A stretch of DNA of 64,000 bases from CAXBMB01 sp963976695 (GTDB lineage: Bacteria > Pseudomonadota > Alphaproteobacteria > Kiloniellales > DSM-21159). The DNA lies in NCBI GenBank assembly GCA_963976695.1, contig CAXBMB010000004.1:1-64000 (forward strand), written 5' to 3'. The position numbers were made by a program, and so were the translations under genes. Shown one piece after another: positions 52,038 through 60,841 of the stretch. The notes under the pieces were generated by a model that made no database searches, was not told the DNA's origin, and worked only from the letters and a program-made list of their open reading frames with translations. Numbering within the stretch: position 1 is the first letter of the stretch; each line of letters begins with the position of its first letter.

Positions 52038-52198
52038 CGTCTTCCCCTGTTCCCCGCAGGACCGCCATCAGTCCCGCCGCGTGACCATAACAAGCCAGCC
52101 AGGTTGTGGGGAGCCCGGAAGGCGGCGGTCAAGGCCCCCGCCAGACTCGAGCGCGCTGAAGATTTCTTGGGGTTTTTCTTTACCGGCGCGGCGGGCCG

Positions 52199-52660
52199 CT
52201 ATCTTGCATAGCCAAGCGGCAGGCTGGTTGTCTCCTTGATCTTTTCCATGGAAAAGCTGGCGGAGACGTCGCTCAGCGGCACCTGGTCGATCAAGCGCTT
52301 GTAGACCGCGTCATAGCCTTTGATATCCGGCACGACGATGCGCAGCAGATAGTCGATGTCCCCGCCCAGGCGATACACCTCGGTAATTTCCTCTATCGAA
52401 TCAACCGCCTGGGCGAAGGCCTTCAGCCAAGCCGTGGTGTGGTCGGCGGTATTGATCCGGACAAAAACCGTGGTGCCCAGGTTGAGCTTTTCGGCGTTCA
52501 GCAGGGCCACCCGCTGTTTGATCACGCCGCGTTTTTCCAAGTTTTGAATCCGCCGCCAACAGGGCGTGTTGGACAGCCCCACCCGCTCGGCGATCTCCGC
52601 CAGCCCCAGCGACGCGTCAACCTGCAGCAGGGCCAGGATCTTGCGGTCCAGATCATCCAT
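52199..52660 (-). CDS. Lrp/AsnC family transcriptional regulator
   Basis: Second Lrp-type regulator of the window, 153 residues. DNA-binding part LDRKILALLQVDASLGLAEI and RVGLSNTPCWRRIQNLEKRG; ligand part ITEVYRLGGDIDYLLRIVVPD. The strong resemblance to global Lrp-like proteins does not reveal a target. A 15-bp Lrp-like site sits about 20 bp before its ATG (52660), so it likely regulates itself and perhaps the divergent DUF6356 gene. Confidence 0.93.
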   Translation of the reverse strand: MDDLDRKILALLQVDASLGLAEIAERVGLSNTPCWRRIQNLEKRGVIKQRVALLNAEKLNLGTTVFVRINTADHTTAWLKAFAQAVDSIEEITEVYRLGGDIDYLLRIVVPDIKGYDAVYKRLIDQVPLSDVSASFSMEKIKETTSLPLGYAR

Positions 52661-52680
52661 TCGCTAAAATCCCCGTCCAC

Positions 52681-52695
52681 TAGAAAATATTTCTA
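52681..52695. promoter_or_regulatory. Lrp-type binding site
   Basis: TAGAAAATATTTCTA has perfect 6-bp arms and fits the E. coli Lrp consensus YAGHAWATTWTDCTR at 14 of 15 positions. A partial second copy starts at 52713. It lies in the gap between the Lrp and DUF6356 genes. Confidence 0.75.
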
Positions 52696-52825
52696 TCTTA
52701 TCGGCTATATCATAGAAATTTTAGAAACTCCATCTCGAACGCTTCCGCTAAACTCTCTTCAAATCACCGGACGCCAATCGGCGAACCGACAAAAAATCAA
52801 GAACAACGAGGGTAAGGGCTACAGC

Positions 52826-53086
52826 ATGTTCAAACTTTTTACCGATCATCCGCAAAGCGTGGGCGAAAGCTATATCGCGCACCTGGGCATGGCCTTTTCC
52901 TTTGGCAGCCGGATGTTTGTGGTATCCCTGGCCTGCCTGCTGCACGGCATCTTCCCTTTTCTTTTCGTCAAGACCGGCAGCAAGCTGGTCGCCAGCCTGC
53001 ACCGTGAAATGGTGACCCATCGGGATCGACGCGACCCCCGACCGGCCGACGCGCAAGACCAGCATGATCTTCTGGCCGCCGAATAG
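52826..53086 (+). CDS. DUF6356 family small membrane protein
   Basis: 86 residues: MFKLFTDHPQSVGESYIAHL, one hydrophobic stretch SRMFVVSLACLLHGIFPFLF, and a conserved tail with KTGSKLVASLHREMVTHR. From memory this matches the short alphaproteobacterial DUF6356 family, of unknown function. ATG 52826 lies 10 bases after GAGGGTAAGGG. It is divergent from the Lrp regulator and may be under its control. Confidence 0.82.
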   Translation: MFKLFTDHPQSVGESYIAHLGMAFSFGSRMFVVSLACLLHGIFPFLFVKTGSKLVASLHREMVTHRDRRDPRPADAQDQHDLLAAE

Positions 53087-53155
53087 CCGCCCCGCGCGGC
53101 CTCGCCCCCCCCATCGATCCCCATCGGCCGCCATCGGCCCCGCCGAAGAGCCCGC

Positions 53156-54460
53156 CTACTTTAAAATATCGGTGCGCTGGGCCTTGGCGATGCGCTGTGC
53201 GAGATCGTCTGGAACGCCCACCGCTTTGGCGAAGTCGTTCCAGTTCAGAACAGCGTCCTGGACCTCTTGGAGGATCTGTTCTGCGCGGCCGCGTTTCATC
53301 GACGCGGTTTTTGCACAGGCTTTGAAGTCTTCCACAGCAAACCTGTCTCTCTTGCCGTTGAGCGACAGTTGATGATCGCGCGTCCAGGCGCCGCTTGGAT
53401 TGTAGCTGTAGGTCATGTCGAAGGCCGGGGACAAAGACCATGTCCCGGATTGATCCATGAGAAAGGCGATGTTCTTCACATGATCATCCTGATTGCGGCC
53501 GATGATGTTGAACGCCATGCGCCGAAACTGCTCTTCCACGCTTGCCATGGGCATTTCGAGCTTACGAATGGTGCGTAACGCCTGTTCGTAAGCGTAGGCC
53601 CCGGCCTGCTTGAAATCGAAATGCTCCATCGCGCCGAAGGACTGCATATGGATTTTCTGTCCGCGATCGGTGCGATCGAAACGCCGGGTCATAAAATGGC
53701 TGCGGCCATTTTCCTTGAGCAAACGGCATTCCTTCATCGTGATGCCGGCTGCCAGAGCCATTTTGTAATAGGCGTATTCGATCAGGCCGTAGCCAGCCGG
53801 GTCTTCGAGTTCTTTGTCCTTGTTGCCGGCAACGCCGTCGAATTTGAGAAGCCAATAGGAAAACCCGCTTCCGGTTTTGATCTGACCGGAGCGCACTTCG
53901 TTTGTCACTGGGTTCCAGGCGATGATCGCCTTGGCGCGCGCCCCACCTGCCGAGGTTCCGACGCGCAGAATATCCTGTAGGGAGTCTTCGCGGCCCACCG
54001 GCGCGAACGATCCTTGAAGGTCGTTACGCCGGCTCAGAATTTCACTGGCGAGCGCGACAAGCGCCCCCAGATCAATCTGCTCTGCTTTGGTTCCAGACGG
54101 GCCCTCTGAGGGGGCATATTCAAGCGCGCCCATGCCTCTGTCGCCGGTATAGCAAAGTCGCTCGACCGGGTTGAAACTTCCGGGCTCCCGGCCCTCTTTG
54201 GCGAGCCATGCATTGATCAGGGCGTTGCCGAAATCATCGGGCAGAGAGTCGGCCAGCAATCCGGGGAGGCCGTGAAACGTCTCGCGGGGCAATGCCGGAA
54301 AGGCGTAAATCCGCTCGGAAAGCGGCATGGTGAGCGGCGCGACTTCGATCCCGCTCTCTGTAAATTCCGGATCATATTCGAAGTTCGCGAGACGGGTATT
54401 TTCATCCCAGCTTACCGCGCCGATTGTTTTGCCCCAAAGTTTCACCTCCGCGAAATTCAT
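53156..54460 (-). CDS. hipA: HipA family kinase (type II toxin)
   Basis: HipA kinases phosphorylate targets such as glutamyl-tRNA synthetase and cause growth arrest or persistence. 434 residues, as usual. Nucleotide loop VGTSAGGARAKAI (about 167-179), catalytic Asp in GRNQDDHVKNIAF (about 321-333) and the metal-binding LSPAFDMTYS (about 343-352) are intact, so an active kinase is expected. The hipB-like antitoxin gene lies immediately upstream, overlapping by 4 bp (ATGA). Confidence 0.92.
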   Translation of the reverse strand: MNFAEVKLWGKTIGAVSWDENTRLANFEYDPEFTESGIEVAPLTMPLSERIYAFPALPRETFHGLPGLLADSLPDDFGNALINAWLAKEGREPGSFNPVERLCYTGDRGMGALEYAPSEGPSGTKAEQIDLGALVALASEILSRRNDLQGSFAPVGREDSLQDILRVGTSAGGARAKAIIAWNPVTNEVRSGQIKTGSGFSYWLLKFDGVAGNKDKELEDPAGYGLIEYAYYKMALAAGITMKECRLLKENGRSHFMTRRFDRTDRGQKIHMQSFGAMEHFDFKQAGAYAYEQALRTIRKLEMPMASVEEQFRRMAFNIIGRNQDDHVKNIAFLMDQSGTWSLSPAFDMTYSYNPSGAWTRDHQLSLNGKRDRFAVEDFKACAKTASMKRGRAEQILQEVQDAVLNWNDFAKAVGVPDDLAQRIAKAQRTDILK

Positions 54461-54822
54461 TCGCCATCCCCCTCGGCATTATCGCCCCAAGACCAGGGCG
54501 CAGCGGGCTTGGTTTTTTCAGCCGGCGACGAGGCGCGTTTTCTTTTCTTCCCCTGCATTTTGACCTGCTGAATCGGACTGATCGCAGGCTCGGGAATGAG
54601 CGCCTCCAGGTTTCCGGCAAGCTTCAAGGCCCGCAATATGCGAATGAAGTTTGACGTCTGCGTGGAACGACCTTGCTCGACCCTGATAATCGTCCGTTTC
54701 GAAACACCCGCCTGATTCGCCAGGGCCTCCTGGGTCAGGTTTCGATTGAGGCGGTACCGCGCAACGCGGTTGCCGATCGCTCGAAGCGTCACATCGTCTG
54801 ATATCTCAGCGGAGATTTTCAT
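54457..54822 (-). CDS. hipB: HipB-like helix-turn-helix antitoxin
   Basis: 121 residues. Xre/Cro-type helix-turn-helix at residues 15-70 (VARYRLNRNLTQEALANQAG, VSKRTIIRVEQGR) followed by a basic, flexible C-terminus with KKRKRASSPAEK. It should neutralise HipA and repress the operon. ATG 54822 is preceded by AAGGTGG 5 bases upstream; starting at 54861 would add 13 residues and read through operator-like sequence. The upstream DNA carries three similar inverted sites. Confidence 0.9.
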   Translation of the reverse strand: MKISAEISDDVTLRAIGNRVARYRLNRNLTQEALANQAGVSKRTIIRVEQGRSTQTSNFIRILRALKLAGNLEALIPEPAISPIQQVKMQGKKRKRASSPAEKTKPAAPWSWGDNAEGDGE

Positions 54823-54864
54823 AAGTTGCCACCTTTGTCGCTTTACCGGCCTTGTTGTCATTAA

Positions 54865-54882
54865 AATGACAATTTTGGCACT
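54865..54882. promoter_or_regulatory. HipB operator-like site O3
   Basis: AATGAC-N6-GGCACT. It overlaps the palindrome TTGTCATT-AA-AATGACAA (54855-54872) and lies closest to hipB. Confidence 0.6.
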
Positions 54883-54909
54883 TTAAATCAAGTTTTCAAT
54901 TATTTACTA

Positions 54910-54927
54910 AACGCCAAAAATGTCACT
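54910..54927. promoter_or_regulatory. HipB operator-like site O2
   Basis: AACGCC-N6-GTCACT, about 45 bp from O3 centre to centre. Confidence 0.6.
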
Positions 54928-54949
54928 TAATGTGAAGAAAGTATAATTA

Positions 54950-54967
54950 AGCGCCATTTTTGGCACT
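54950..54967. promoter_or_regulatory. HipB operator-like site O1
   Basis: AGCGCC-N6-GGCACT, about 40 bp from O2. It is the best palindrome of the three. Confidence 0.6.
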
Positions 54968-55259
54968 TTGCACGATCTTTCTACGGCGGAAACCGTGATG
55001 TTAATCGATTCCGGGCCGGAGAAAACCAGCCCCACGGTCGCTGCGGCGCGGCGGCGCGCTTCCGCCGGTCGCCTGATCGGCCGCCTGCCGCCGGACGACC
55101 GACGCGCCGTTCCCTTCGGTTCTGCGCCTACCCCCTTGGCAAAGCCGAGGCACAGGTGCACCCTCTATCTTCAAGCCGCGCAACCCTGCTGGCGGGATCT
55201 TACGACGCCGGCCGCCCGGTACAGGATTGTCTTGCCGGCTGTTTTGAAAGATCACCTTG

Positions 55260-56072
55260 ATGTGCCGTTGGATCGCCTACTCAGGCACCCCGATTTTCAT
55301 GGAAGACCTGATCAGCAAGCCCGACCACTCGCTGATCGCCCAGTCGATCTCGGCCCGCAAGGCCAAGGTGGCGATCAACGGCGACGGCTTTGGGCTGGGC
55401 TGGTACGGCGACCGGGCCAAACCCGGGCTCTATCACGAAGTGCTGCCGGCCTGGAACGACCGCAATTTGGCCAGCCTGGCCGAGCAGGTGCGCTCCGGCC
55501 TCTTCTTTGCCCATGTGCGCGCCTCCACCGGCACGGAAACCAGCCGCAGCAACTGCCACCCCTTCAGCCACGGCACCTGGCTGTTCATGCACAACGGCCA
55601 GATCGGCGATTACAATCAAGTGCGTCGCCATCTGGAGGCCCGCTTGTCGGACGAACTCTACGACGCCCGCCAGGGCACCACCGACAGCGAGCTGCTGTTC
55701 CTCCTTGCCTTCCAGGCGGGCCTGGAAGAAGACCCCCAGGCGGCGATCAACCGCATGCTGGTGCTGGTGGAGGAAGAAATGGCGGCGGCGGGTTGCGCGC
55801 GCTCGCTGCGCTTTACCGCGGCCTTTAGCGATGGCGCGCGCTTGGTCGCCGTGCGCTACGCCAACGACGCCCTGCCCCCCAGCCTGTTTTACTGTCATGA
55901 AGGCGACCAGCTCTACCTGGTTTCCGAGCCTCTGGACGTGGACAAGCACCACTGGCAACCCGTGCCCAGCAACCACATCCTGACCACCGCCGTGGGCGCG
56001 CCGCCGCGAATTTTCCCGCTTGACGGCCCCTCGGCGACCCGCGAGTCGCCCGCCTGGGCCCACGTGATTTAA
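55260..56072 (+). CDS. Class II glutamine amidotransferase
   Basis: An N-terminal-nucleophile glutaminase domain protein, 270 residues, of the YafJ type. The catalytic Cys must be residue 2 after Met removal; ATG 55260 gives MCRWIAYSG, while the TTG at 55257 would give MMCRW, so 55260 is chosen. NGDGFGLGWYGD, FFAHVRASTGTETSRSNCHP and MHNGQIGDY are family motifs. The reaction is hydrolysis of glutamine to glutamate and ammonia; the acceptor is unknown. It is divergent from hipBA and has no amidase neighbour. Confidence 0.93.
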   Translation: MCRWIAYSGTPIFMEDLISKPDHSLIAQSISARKAKVAINGDGFGLGWYGDRAKPGLYHEVLPAWNDRNLASLAEQVRSGLFFAHVRASTGTETSRSNCHPFSHGTWLFMHNGQIGDYNQVRRHLEARLSDELYDARQGTTDSELLFLLAFQAGLEEDPQAAINRMLVLVEEEMAAAGCARSLRFTAAFSDGARLVAVRYANDALPPSLFYCHEGDQLYLVSEPLDVDKHHWQPVPSNHILTTAVGAPPRIFPLDGPSATRESPAWAHVI

Positions 56073-56110
56073 GGCGGTTTGGGATAATCCAACCGCTGGC
56101 TGTCCCTTAG

Positions 56111-56596
56111 CTAATCCGGCTGCTCGCCCTGGCGCATTTCCAGAGCCTGCGCCAGGGGAATGCCCGCCGGATCGCCGCTGCCGGTGCGGTACTTGAAGGT
56201 GCCGTCTGCCCTGGCCAGCAAATTGCCGCCCGCATCGCGCGCCTCGGCGCTGGAAAAGAAAATCGACCGGCCGCCACCGGTCCAGGAGCCGATGACGGTC
56301 AGCTTCATGCCCAGGCGTCCGGCGCCGATGAACTGGGTGTTGAGCGCCAGGGTAACGGCCCGGCGCACCTGCCCCGGGGTCGCGCAGTAGATTCCGGCCA
56401 GCCCCAGCGCCGCATCCAACAGGGTGGTCAACACCCCGCCGTGCAACAGCCCGGTGCGGTTCAAATGATGGCGCGCCACCTCCAGTTCGATCGTCGCCTT
56501 GCGGTCTTCCCAGGCAACCAGGCGATAGCCCACCAAGTTGGCGAAGCCGTCCGGGCTGTGCAGGGGATCGTCGGGCAAGCGGTTGCTGTCGGTCAT
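56111..56596 (-). CDS. PaaI family thioesterase
   Basis: A hotdog-fold acyl-CoA thioesterase, 161 residues. The active-site motif HLNRTGLLHGGVLTTLLDAALG is clear (HGG plus Asp), and RRAVTLALNTQFIGAGRLG and DGTFKYRTGS follow. It hydrolyses an acyl-CoA, often aromatic. It is the last gene of a string with the enoyl-CoA hydratase, thiE and thiM, all in the same direction; the hydratase is 53 bp upstream. Confidence 0.92.
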   Translation of the reverse strand: MTDSNRLPDDPLHSPDGFANLVGYRLVAWEDRKATIELEVARHHLNRTGLLHGGVLTTLLDAALGLAGIYCATPGQVRRAVTLALNTQFIGAGRLGMKLTVIGSWTGGGRSIFFSSAEARDAGGNLLARADGTFKYRTGSGDPAGIPLAQALEMRQGEQPD

Positions 56597-56649
56597 TCGT
56601 CGTGGTGTCCCTTATGATTTTTCGCCCTCCAGAGGGCGGAGGTCAGCGG

Positions 56650-57429
56650 TTATTTTCCGGAGAAAAGCGGTCTTTCCTTGGCCAGAAAGGCCCGCACGCC
56701 CTCACGGTAATCGGCGGTATCGCAGGAGGCAAAGGGGGCCATCCGTTCGGCCTCGCTCAAGGCCCGGGGATCTTCGGCGCGGCGGCTGAAGTCCTTGTGC
56801 CAGCGGGCCGCCAGCGGCGCGCCCTTGGCAATCCTCTGGGCAGTCTCCATCGCCTCCGCCTCGAAGGACGGATCGGCAAAGACCCGATTGACCAGGCCCT
56901 TCTCATAGGCCTCCTGCGCCTTAAAAATCCGCCCCTCCAGCAAGATCTCCAGCACCACCGCCCGGCCCACCAGCCGAACCAGCGGCACCATGGCCTCATA
57001 GGGCAGCACATGGCCGATGCGGTTAATCGGAATGCCAAAGCCCGCCGAACTGTTGCACAGCCGAAGGTCGCAGAGACAGGCCAGTTCCAGCCCACCGCCG
57101 GCGCAGGCCCCCTCGATCAACGCCAAGGTGGGATGGGGCGACTGCTCGACGGCCTGCAACGCGGGATGCATGACCCGGGAGTAGGCCGCCGCCTGTTCGG
57201 CGGAAAAGCGATGCTGCTCAAACTCGGAGATATCCGCGCCGGCGGCAAAGGCTTTACCGCCGGCGCCGCGCAGGATCAGACAGCCGATCGCCTCTTCCTG
57301 GTTGAGCGCCGTCATGACCTCGCCAAGCTGCCGCCAGGTCTCCAGGTTGAAGGCATTGCGCTTGTCCGGTCGATTGATGACGACCTGGACGATGTTGGCA
57401 TCCCGCTGCACCAAGATAGTGTCGTTCAT
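56650..57429 (-). CDS. Enoyl-CoA hydratase/isomerase family protein
   Basis: Crotonase fold, 259 residues. Oxyanion-hole sequences FAAGADISEF and IEGACAGGGLELACLCDLRL are visible, as are VVINRPDKRNAFNLETW and FGIPINRIGHVLPYEAM. The second catalytic Glu of classical hydratases seems replaced (NRIG region), so the reaction may differ (isomerase, hydrolase or decarboxylase). ATG 57429 was chosen; starting at 57501 adds low-complexity residues. It is located between thiE and a thioesterase gene, and may work with the latter on an acyl-CoA. Confidence 0.9.
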   Translation of the reverse strand: MNDTILVQRDANIVQVVINRPDKRNAFNLETWRQLGEVMTALNQEEAIGCLILRGAGGKAFAAGADISEFEQHRFSAEQAAAYSRVMHPALQAVEQSPHPTLALIEGACAGGGLELACLCDLRLCNSSAGFGIPINRIGHVLPYEAMVPLVRLVGRAVVLEILLEGRIFKAQEAYEKGLVNRVFADPSFEAEAMETAQRIAKGAPLAARWHKDFSRRAEDPRALSEAERMAPFASCDTADYREGVRAFLAKERPLFSGK

Positions 57430-57510
57430 TTGCCCGTTGATTCCCGTTGTTGCATTACTTTTGCGCCGCCAAGCGGCCGCCGGTCGACCGCCGCTTGACA
57501 AGCTATGGTC

Positions 57511-58266
57511 CTAGTCGGATCGGCGCCGCCGCGCGGCGTCAACCGCCGCGCGCAGGTTGTGCGCGACAGCCCGCGGATCCGAGGCCTTGGCCAGGGCCGA
57601 GACCACCGCCACCCCTTGCGCGCCACTGGACAGGGCGGCCGCCACGTCCTGCAGGCGAATGCCGCCAATGGCCACCACCGGCAAGGCCGTGGCCCGGCAA
57701 ACCGCGCCGATCCCGGCCGGCCCAATGGGCGCGCGCGCATCGGGCTTGGTTTGGGTGGTGCGAAAGGGGCCGCTGCCCAGATAGTCCACCAGCCCCGACA
57801 CCTCAGCCCGGCGCGCTTGTTCGGGCGTATGGACCGATTGTCCCAAAATCATGTCCGGCCCCACCAGGGCGCGCGCCGCAAGCGGCGTCGCGTCGGCTTG
57901 ACCGACATGCAGCCCAACCCGTCCCCGACCTTCGTCCCGCAGAAGCTTCGCCGCGGCGATCCGGTCATTCACGATCAGCGGAAGGGCGTGCCGGCTCAGC
58001 AGCGCCATCAGGCCGCGCGCCAATTCCAGAAAGCGCGGCTCGGACGCCGTCTTGTCGCGCAGCTGAACCAGGCTCACCCCGCCGGCCACGGCGGCGGCCA
58101 CCACCTCTTCCAGCTTTCCCGGCGCCACATCGGCCTCGCCGATCACCAGATAAAGCGACAAATCAAAAACCTGCGGAAATCGACCACTCACGCGAGCCTC
58201 CAAATCTGCCGCCCCCCCCGACGCGCTGCCTTGTTGATTAGACTGTTCTAAGTCACCGACTCGCAC
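57511..58266 (-). CDS. thiE: Thiamine phosphate synthase
   Basis: Joins the thiazole and pyrimidine moieties to thiamine phosphate. LYLVIGEADV, GGVSLVQLRDKTASEPRFLE, LIVNDRIAAAKLLRDEGRGR, GLHVGQAD, LGQSVHTPEQ and YLGSGPFRTTQTK are in the expected order, and AIGGI near the end binds phosphate. The first 27 residues are a Gly/Ala-rich extension; GTG 58266 is taken as the start, but the true one may be later. It is encoded with thiM, 145 bp upstream. Confidence 0.93.
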   Translation of the reverse strand: MRVGDLEQSNQQGSASGGAADLEARVSGRFPQVFDLSLYLVIGEADVAPGKLEEVVAAAVAGGVSLVQLRDKTASEPRFLELARGLMALLSRHALPLIVNDRIAAAKLLRDEGRGRVGLHVGQADATPLAARALVGPDMILGQSVHTPEQARRAEVSGLVDYLGSGPFRTTQTKPDARAPIGPAGIGAVCRATALPVVAIGGIRLQDVAAALSSGAQGVAVVSALAKASDPRAVAHNLRAAVDAARRRRSD

Positions 58267-58411
58267 AGGCGCAACCAGATGCGCGGCGATACCAGTTGGA
58301 CCGATGCAAGGAAGTTATCGCCGCGGTCGGCGAGCCGAGTGGCCCGCGCCGACCGCCCCGAGCCTGTCCCATAGCGCTTCCTTTCATTCCCGCGCCCAGA
58401 CCGATCCGACT

Positions 58412-59203
58412 CTAGGCGACCGTCCGAATCAGCGCCGCGGCGTCCAAAGCCTGTGGCGTAAGACCGTAGATCTCGTCGATGAAGCGGCTCTTGAACGACC
58501 CGGGTCCCCGCGCGGCTTGGCCGGCGACCCGGCCGGCAAGGCCATAAAAGGCCAGGGCGTGAACCGTCGCCGCCAAGGGCTCGGACGTTACCGCCGAAGC
58601 CGCGGCGACGACCGCCGAAAGGGCGCAGCCCGCCCCGGTCATTCGGGTCAACAGCTGATCGCCGCCAGCGATCCGAAAAATCCTCTTGCCGTCGGTGACC
58701 AGATCCACCTCTCCGGTCACCGCGACCACGCAGTTTGCCTCCCGCGCCAAGGACTGGGCCGAGGACAGCACCCCGTCGGGCGTCTTGGAGGAATCGACCC
58801 CGCTCATCGCGCCGCCTTGCGCCAGGGCGGCGATTTCGGAGGCGTTGCCGCGAATAATCGCCGGCCCATACCCCAACAGCCGCAGCGCCGCGTTGCGCCG
58901 CAACTCGGTCGCCCCGACCCCCACGGGGTCCAGGACCCAAGGCAGACCGCGCGCCTGCGCTTTTTCCGCGGCGCGTTCGGCGGCCCGCTGCTTGCCGGTG
59001 GAAAACATGCCAAGGTTGACCAGCAGGCCCTGCGCGCTGGCGACCACCTCCGCCACCTCCTCCAGCGCCTCGGCCATCACCGGGCGCGCGCCCAGGGCCA
59101 ACAGAAGATTGGCGGTGGTCTCCAGGGCCACGCCATTGGTCAGGCAATGAACCAAAGGTTGCTGCGCGCGCAGGGCCAGCAAAGTTTGCGAGAGGTTGTG
59201 CAT
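58412..59203 (-). CDS. thiM: Hydroxyethylthiazole kinase
   Basis: Phosphorylates 4-methyl-5-hydroxyethylthiazole for thiamine salvage. The 263-residue protein has LVHCLTNGVALETTANLLLA, ARPVMAEALEEV, LVNLGMFSTGKQRA, WVLDPVGVGATELRR, GNASEIAAL and the catalytic TRMTGAGCALSAVV. ATG 59203 starts at MHNLSQTLLAL; ATG 59257 would add an unconserved Pro-rich tail. With thiE it forms a salvage pair. I found no TPP riboswitch in front of it. Confidence 0.95.
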   Translation of the reverse strand: MHNLSQTLLALRAQQPLVHCLTNGVALETTANLLLALGARPVMAEALEEVAEVVASAQGLLVNLGMFSTGKQRAAERAAEKAQARGLPWVLDPVGVGATELRRNAALRLLGYGPAIIRGNASEIAALAQGGAMSGVDSSKTPDGVLSSAQSLAREANCVVAVTGEVDLVTDGKRIFRIAGGDQLLTRMTGAGCALSAVVAAASAVTSEPLAATVHALAFYGLAGRVAGQAARGPGSFKSRFIDEIYGLTPQALDAAALIRTVA

Positions 59204-59272
59204 GAAAGTTGTGTGGGGCTTACGCTGATCAATCGGGGGGGCAATCGGGGGGGGCAAATCGAGAGGAGACAG

Positions 59273-60439
59273 TTAACTCTCTTGGCTCTGCTGTTTCAAG
59301 AGCGCCTGACGGGTGATCGCCCCCCAGGCGATGGCCTGGCGCTTGGCGTCGAGGTAGGACTCGATAATTCTGCCGGACAGTTCATCCTTGGCGGCGAGTT
59401 CCGACATGAGATCCTCGCTGATCCGCCGCGCCTGCGTCAGCACCGCCTCGGGAAAAGGCCGCAAGCGAACCTTGCCCTCCTGGATCAAGCGGTCCAGCGT
59501 CTGGGCGTTGAACCATTCGGCTTCCGACATCCCCCGCTGGTTTTCCGCCGCGCAGACCGTCACGATCAACTGGCGCAGGTCCGCCGGCAGGGCGTCGAAG
59601 GCGGCCCGGTTGATCAGCGCCTCGGCGGAGCCGTTGGGCTCGTGATAGCCCGGCCAGTAATAGTAGGCGGCGATCCGATCCAAGCCCAGCGCGCCATCGC
59701 TCCAAGGGCCCAGAAACTCCGCGCCGTCAATCATCCCGGTTTGCAGCGCCTGAAAGATTTCACCAGGCGCCAGGGTAATCGGAACCCCGCCCAAGCGGCG
59801 CAAGATCTCACCGCCCAACCCCGGCATGCGCACCTTCAGGCCCTTGAAATCGTCCAGGCCAGTGATTTCCTTGTTATACCAGCCGCCCATTTGAAAACCC
59901 GAGTTTCCCGCCAGCAACGGCTTGACGCCAAACTTACCATACAGCTCATCCCAAAGCGCCTGCCCGCCGCCAAAGTCGATCCAGGCGTTATGGCTTTCCG
60001 GCAGCAGACCGAAGGGTGCCGCCGTGAACAGCGGCGCGATGGCCGCCTTGCCCGACCAAAACAGCGAGGCCGTGTGCGCCATTTCAGCGGTTCCGGCCGC
60101 CACGGCGTCGAACACACCCAGCGGCGGCACCAACTCCCCGGCAGCGTAAATCTTGACCGTCAACCTGCCGTTGGAAAGCTGGGTGATCTGCTGGGCGATG
60201 CGCGCCGCCGTGGTGCCCGGTCCGGGCGCGTTGAGCGGCCAGGAGGTGACCAGCCGCCAAACCCGATTGGCCGCCGGCCTTTCCGCCCCCCGCACCGCCG
60301 GGGCGGCGATTGCCGCGACCCCCGCCAGAGCGGCCGCGCCCAGACCGCTTGTCAACAAGCGGCGGCGCGCGCCGTCGTGCGGCGAACGCGGCGATTGAGC
60401 AAGCCCGTTCTCTGCTGTTTTTCTCGTGCCTTGGCCCAT
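59273..60439 (-). CDS. TRAP transporter binding protein (DctP family), Tat-type signal
   Basis: A periplasmic TRAP binding protein without a permease gene nearby. 388 residues. The N-terminus contains a twin-arginine-like ARRRLLTSGLGAAALAG and a hydrophobic stretch. Core motifs such as WYNKEITGLDDFKGLKVRMP, LGGEILRRLGG and ALQTGMIDGAEFLGPWSD resemble TakP-like proteins that bind 2-oxo acids; the Arg in LKVRMPG should form the salt bridge to a carboxylate. It lies 69 bp upstream of thiM in the same direction. A role in thiamine precursor uptake is possible but unproven. Confidence 0.92.
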   Translation of the reverse strand: MGQGTRKTAENGLAQSPRSPHDGARRRLLTSGLGAAALAGVAAIAAPAVRGAERPAANRVWRLVTSWPLNAPGPGTTAARIAQQITQLSNGRLTVKIYAAGELVPPLGVFDAVAAGTAEMAHTASLFWSGKAAIAPLFTAAPFGLLPESHNAWIDFGGGQALWDELYGKFGVKPLLAGNSGFQMGGWYNKEITGLDDFKGLKVRMPGLGGEILRRLGGVPITLAPGEIFQALQTGMIDGAEFLGPWSDGALGLDRIAAYYYWPGYHEPNGSAEALINRAAFDALPADLRQLIVTVCAAENQRGMSEAEWFNAQTLDRLIQEGKVRLRPFPEAVLTQARRISEDLMSELAAKDELSGRIIESYLDAKRQAIAWGAITRQALLKQQSQES

Positions 60440-60841
60440 CGGGGCGGCTCCTTGAATCGCGAGGGAAAAGCGGCAAACGCCAAAGCGCTCCTTCCGGGGA
60501 TCCGGAAAAACAGCGCGTCGCTGACCTGGGGGTAAAAGGCCATATTTCGACGAAAAAGCCTAGCCCAAATGGCGCTCTCGCGATGGAACGGCGCGCTCTT
60601 TCATTGCGTCGCTGGGCGTGAGTCGCTATTGGAAAACCCACAGAGCAACGCTCCCCGCCGGTCATCGGGCAGATCAGCCGCCGTTGCGGCCCCGTCAGGC
60701 CAGTGGGAGTAAACCACGTTTCAGGGGTTGGGCCGGACCAGCCGACCGCTCGATTGGCGCCTCTTACCTCCCAGGGTGACGGACAATCGAACGGACCCCT
60801 TGCTAAAATCCTTACGTCAAGAACCAGGGAGCCCCCGACCG
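60440..60841. other. 402-bp divergent region between the TRAP binding protein and pyrE
   Basis: No gene supported. Promoters for both genes must lie here, but no clear -35/-10 pair stands out. Confidence 0.4.

Larger units (their letters stand above)
54823..55259. other. 437-bp divergent region between hipB and the amidotransferase
   Basis: 54840-54980 is strongly AT-rich, in contrast to the surrounding chromosome, and contains the hipB operators. The rest (54985-55259) is GC-rich with no gene. Confidence 0.6.

Noticed and set aside
58267..59260. TPP riboswitch before thiM-thiE
   Set aside because: I looked for the CTGAGA and conserved ACCTGATCTGG-type blocks on the minus strand upstream of thiM and thiE and did not find them.
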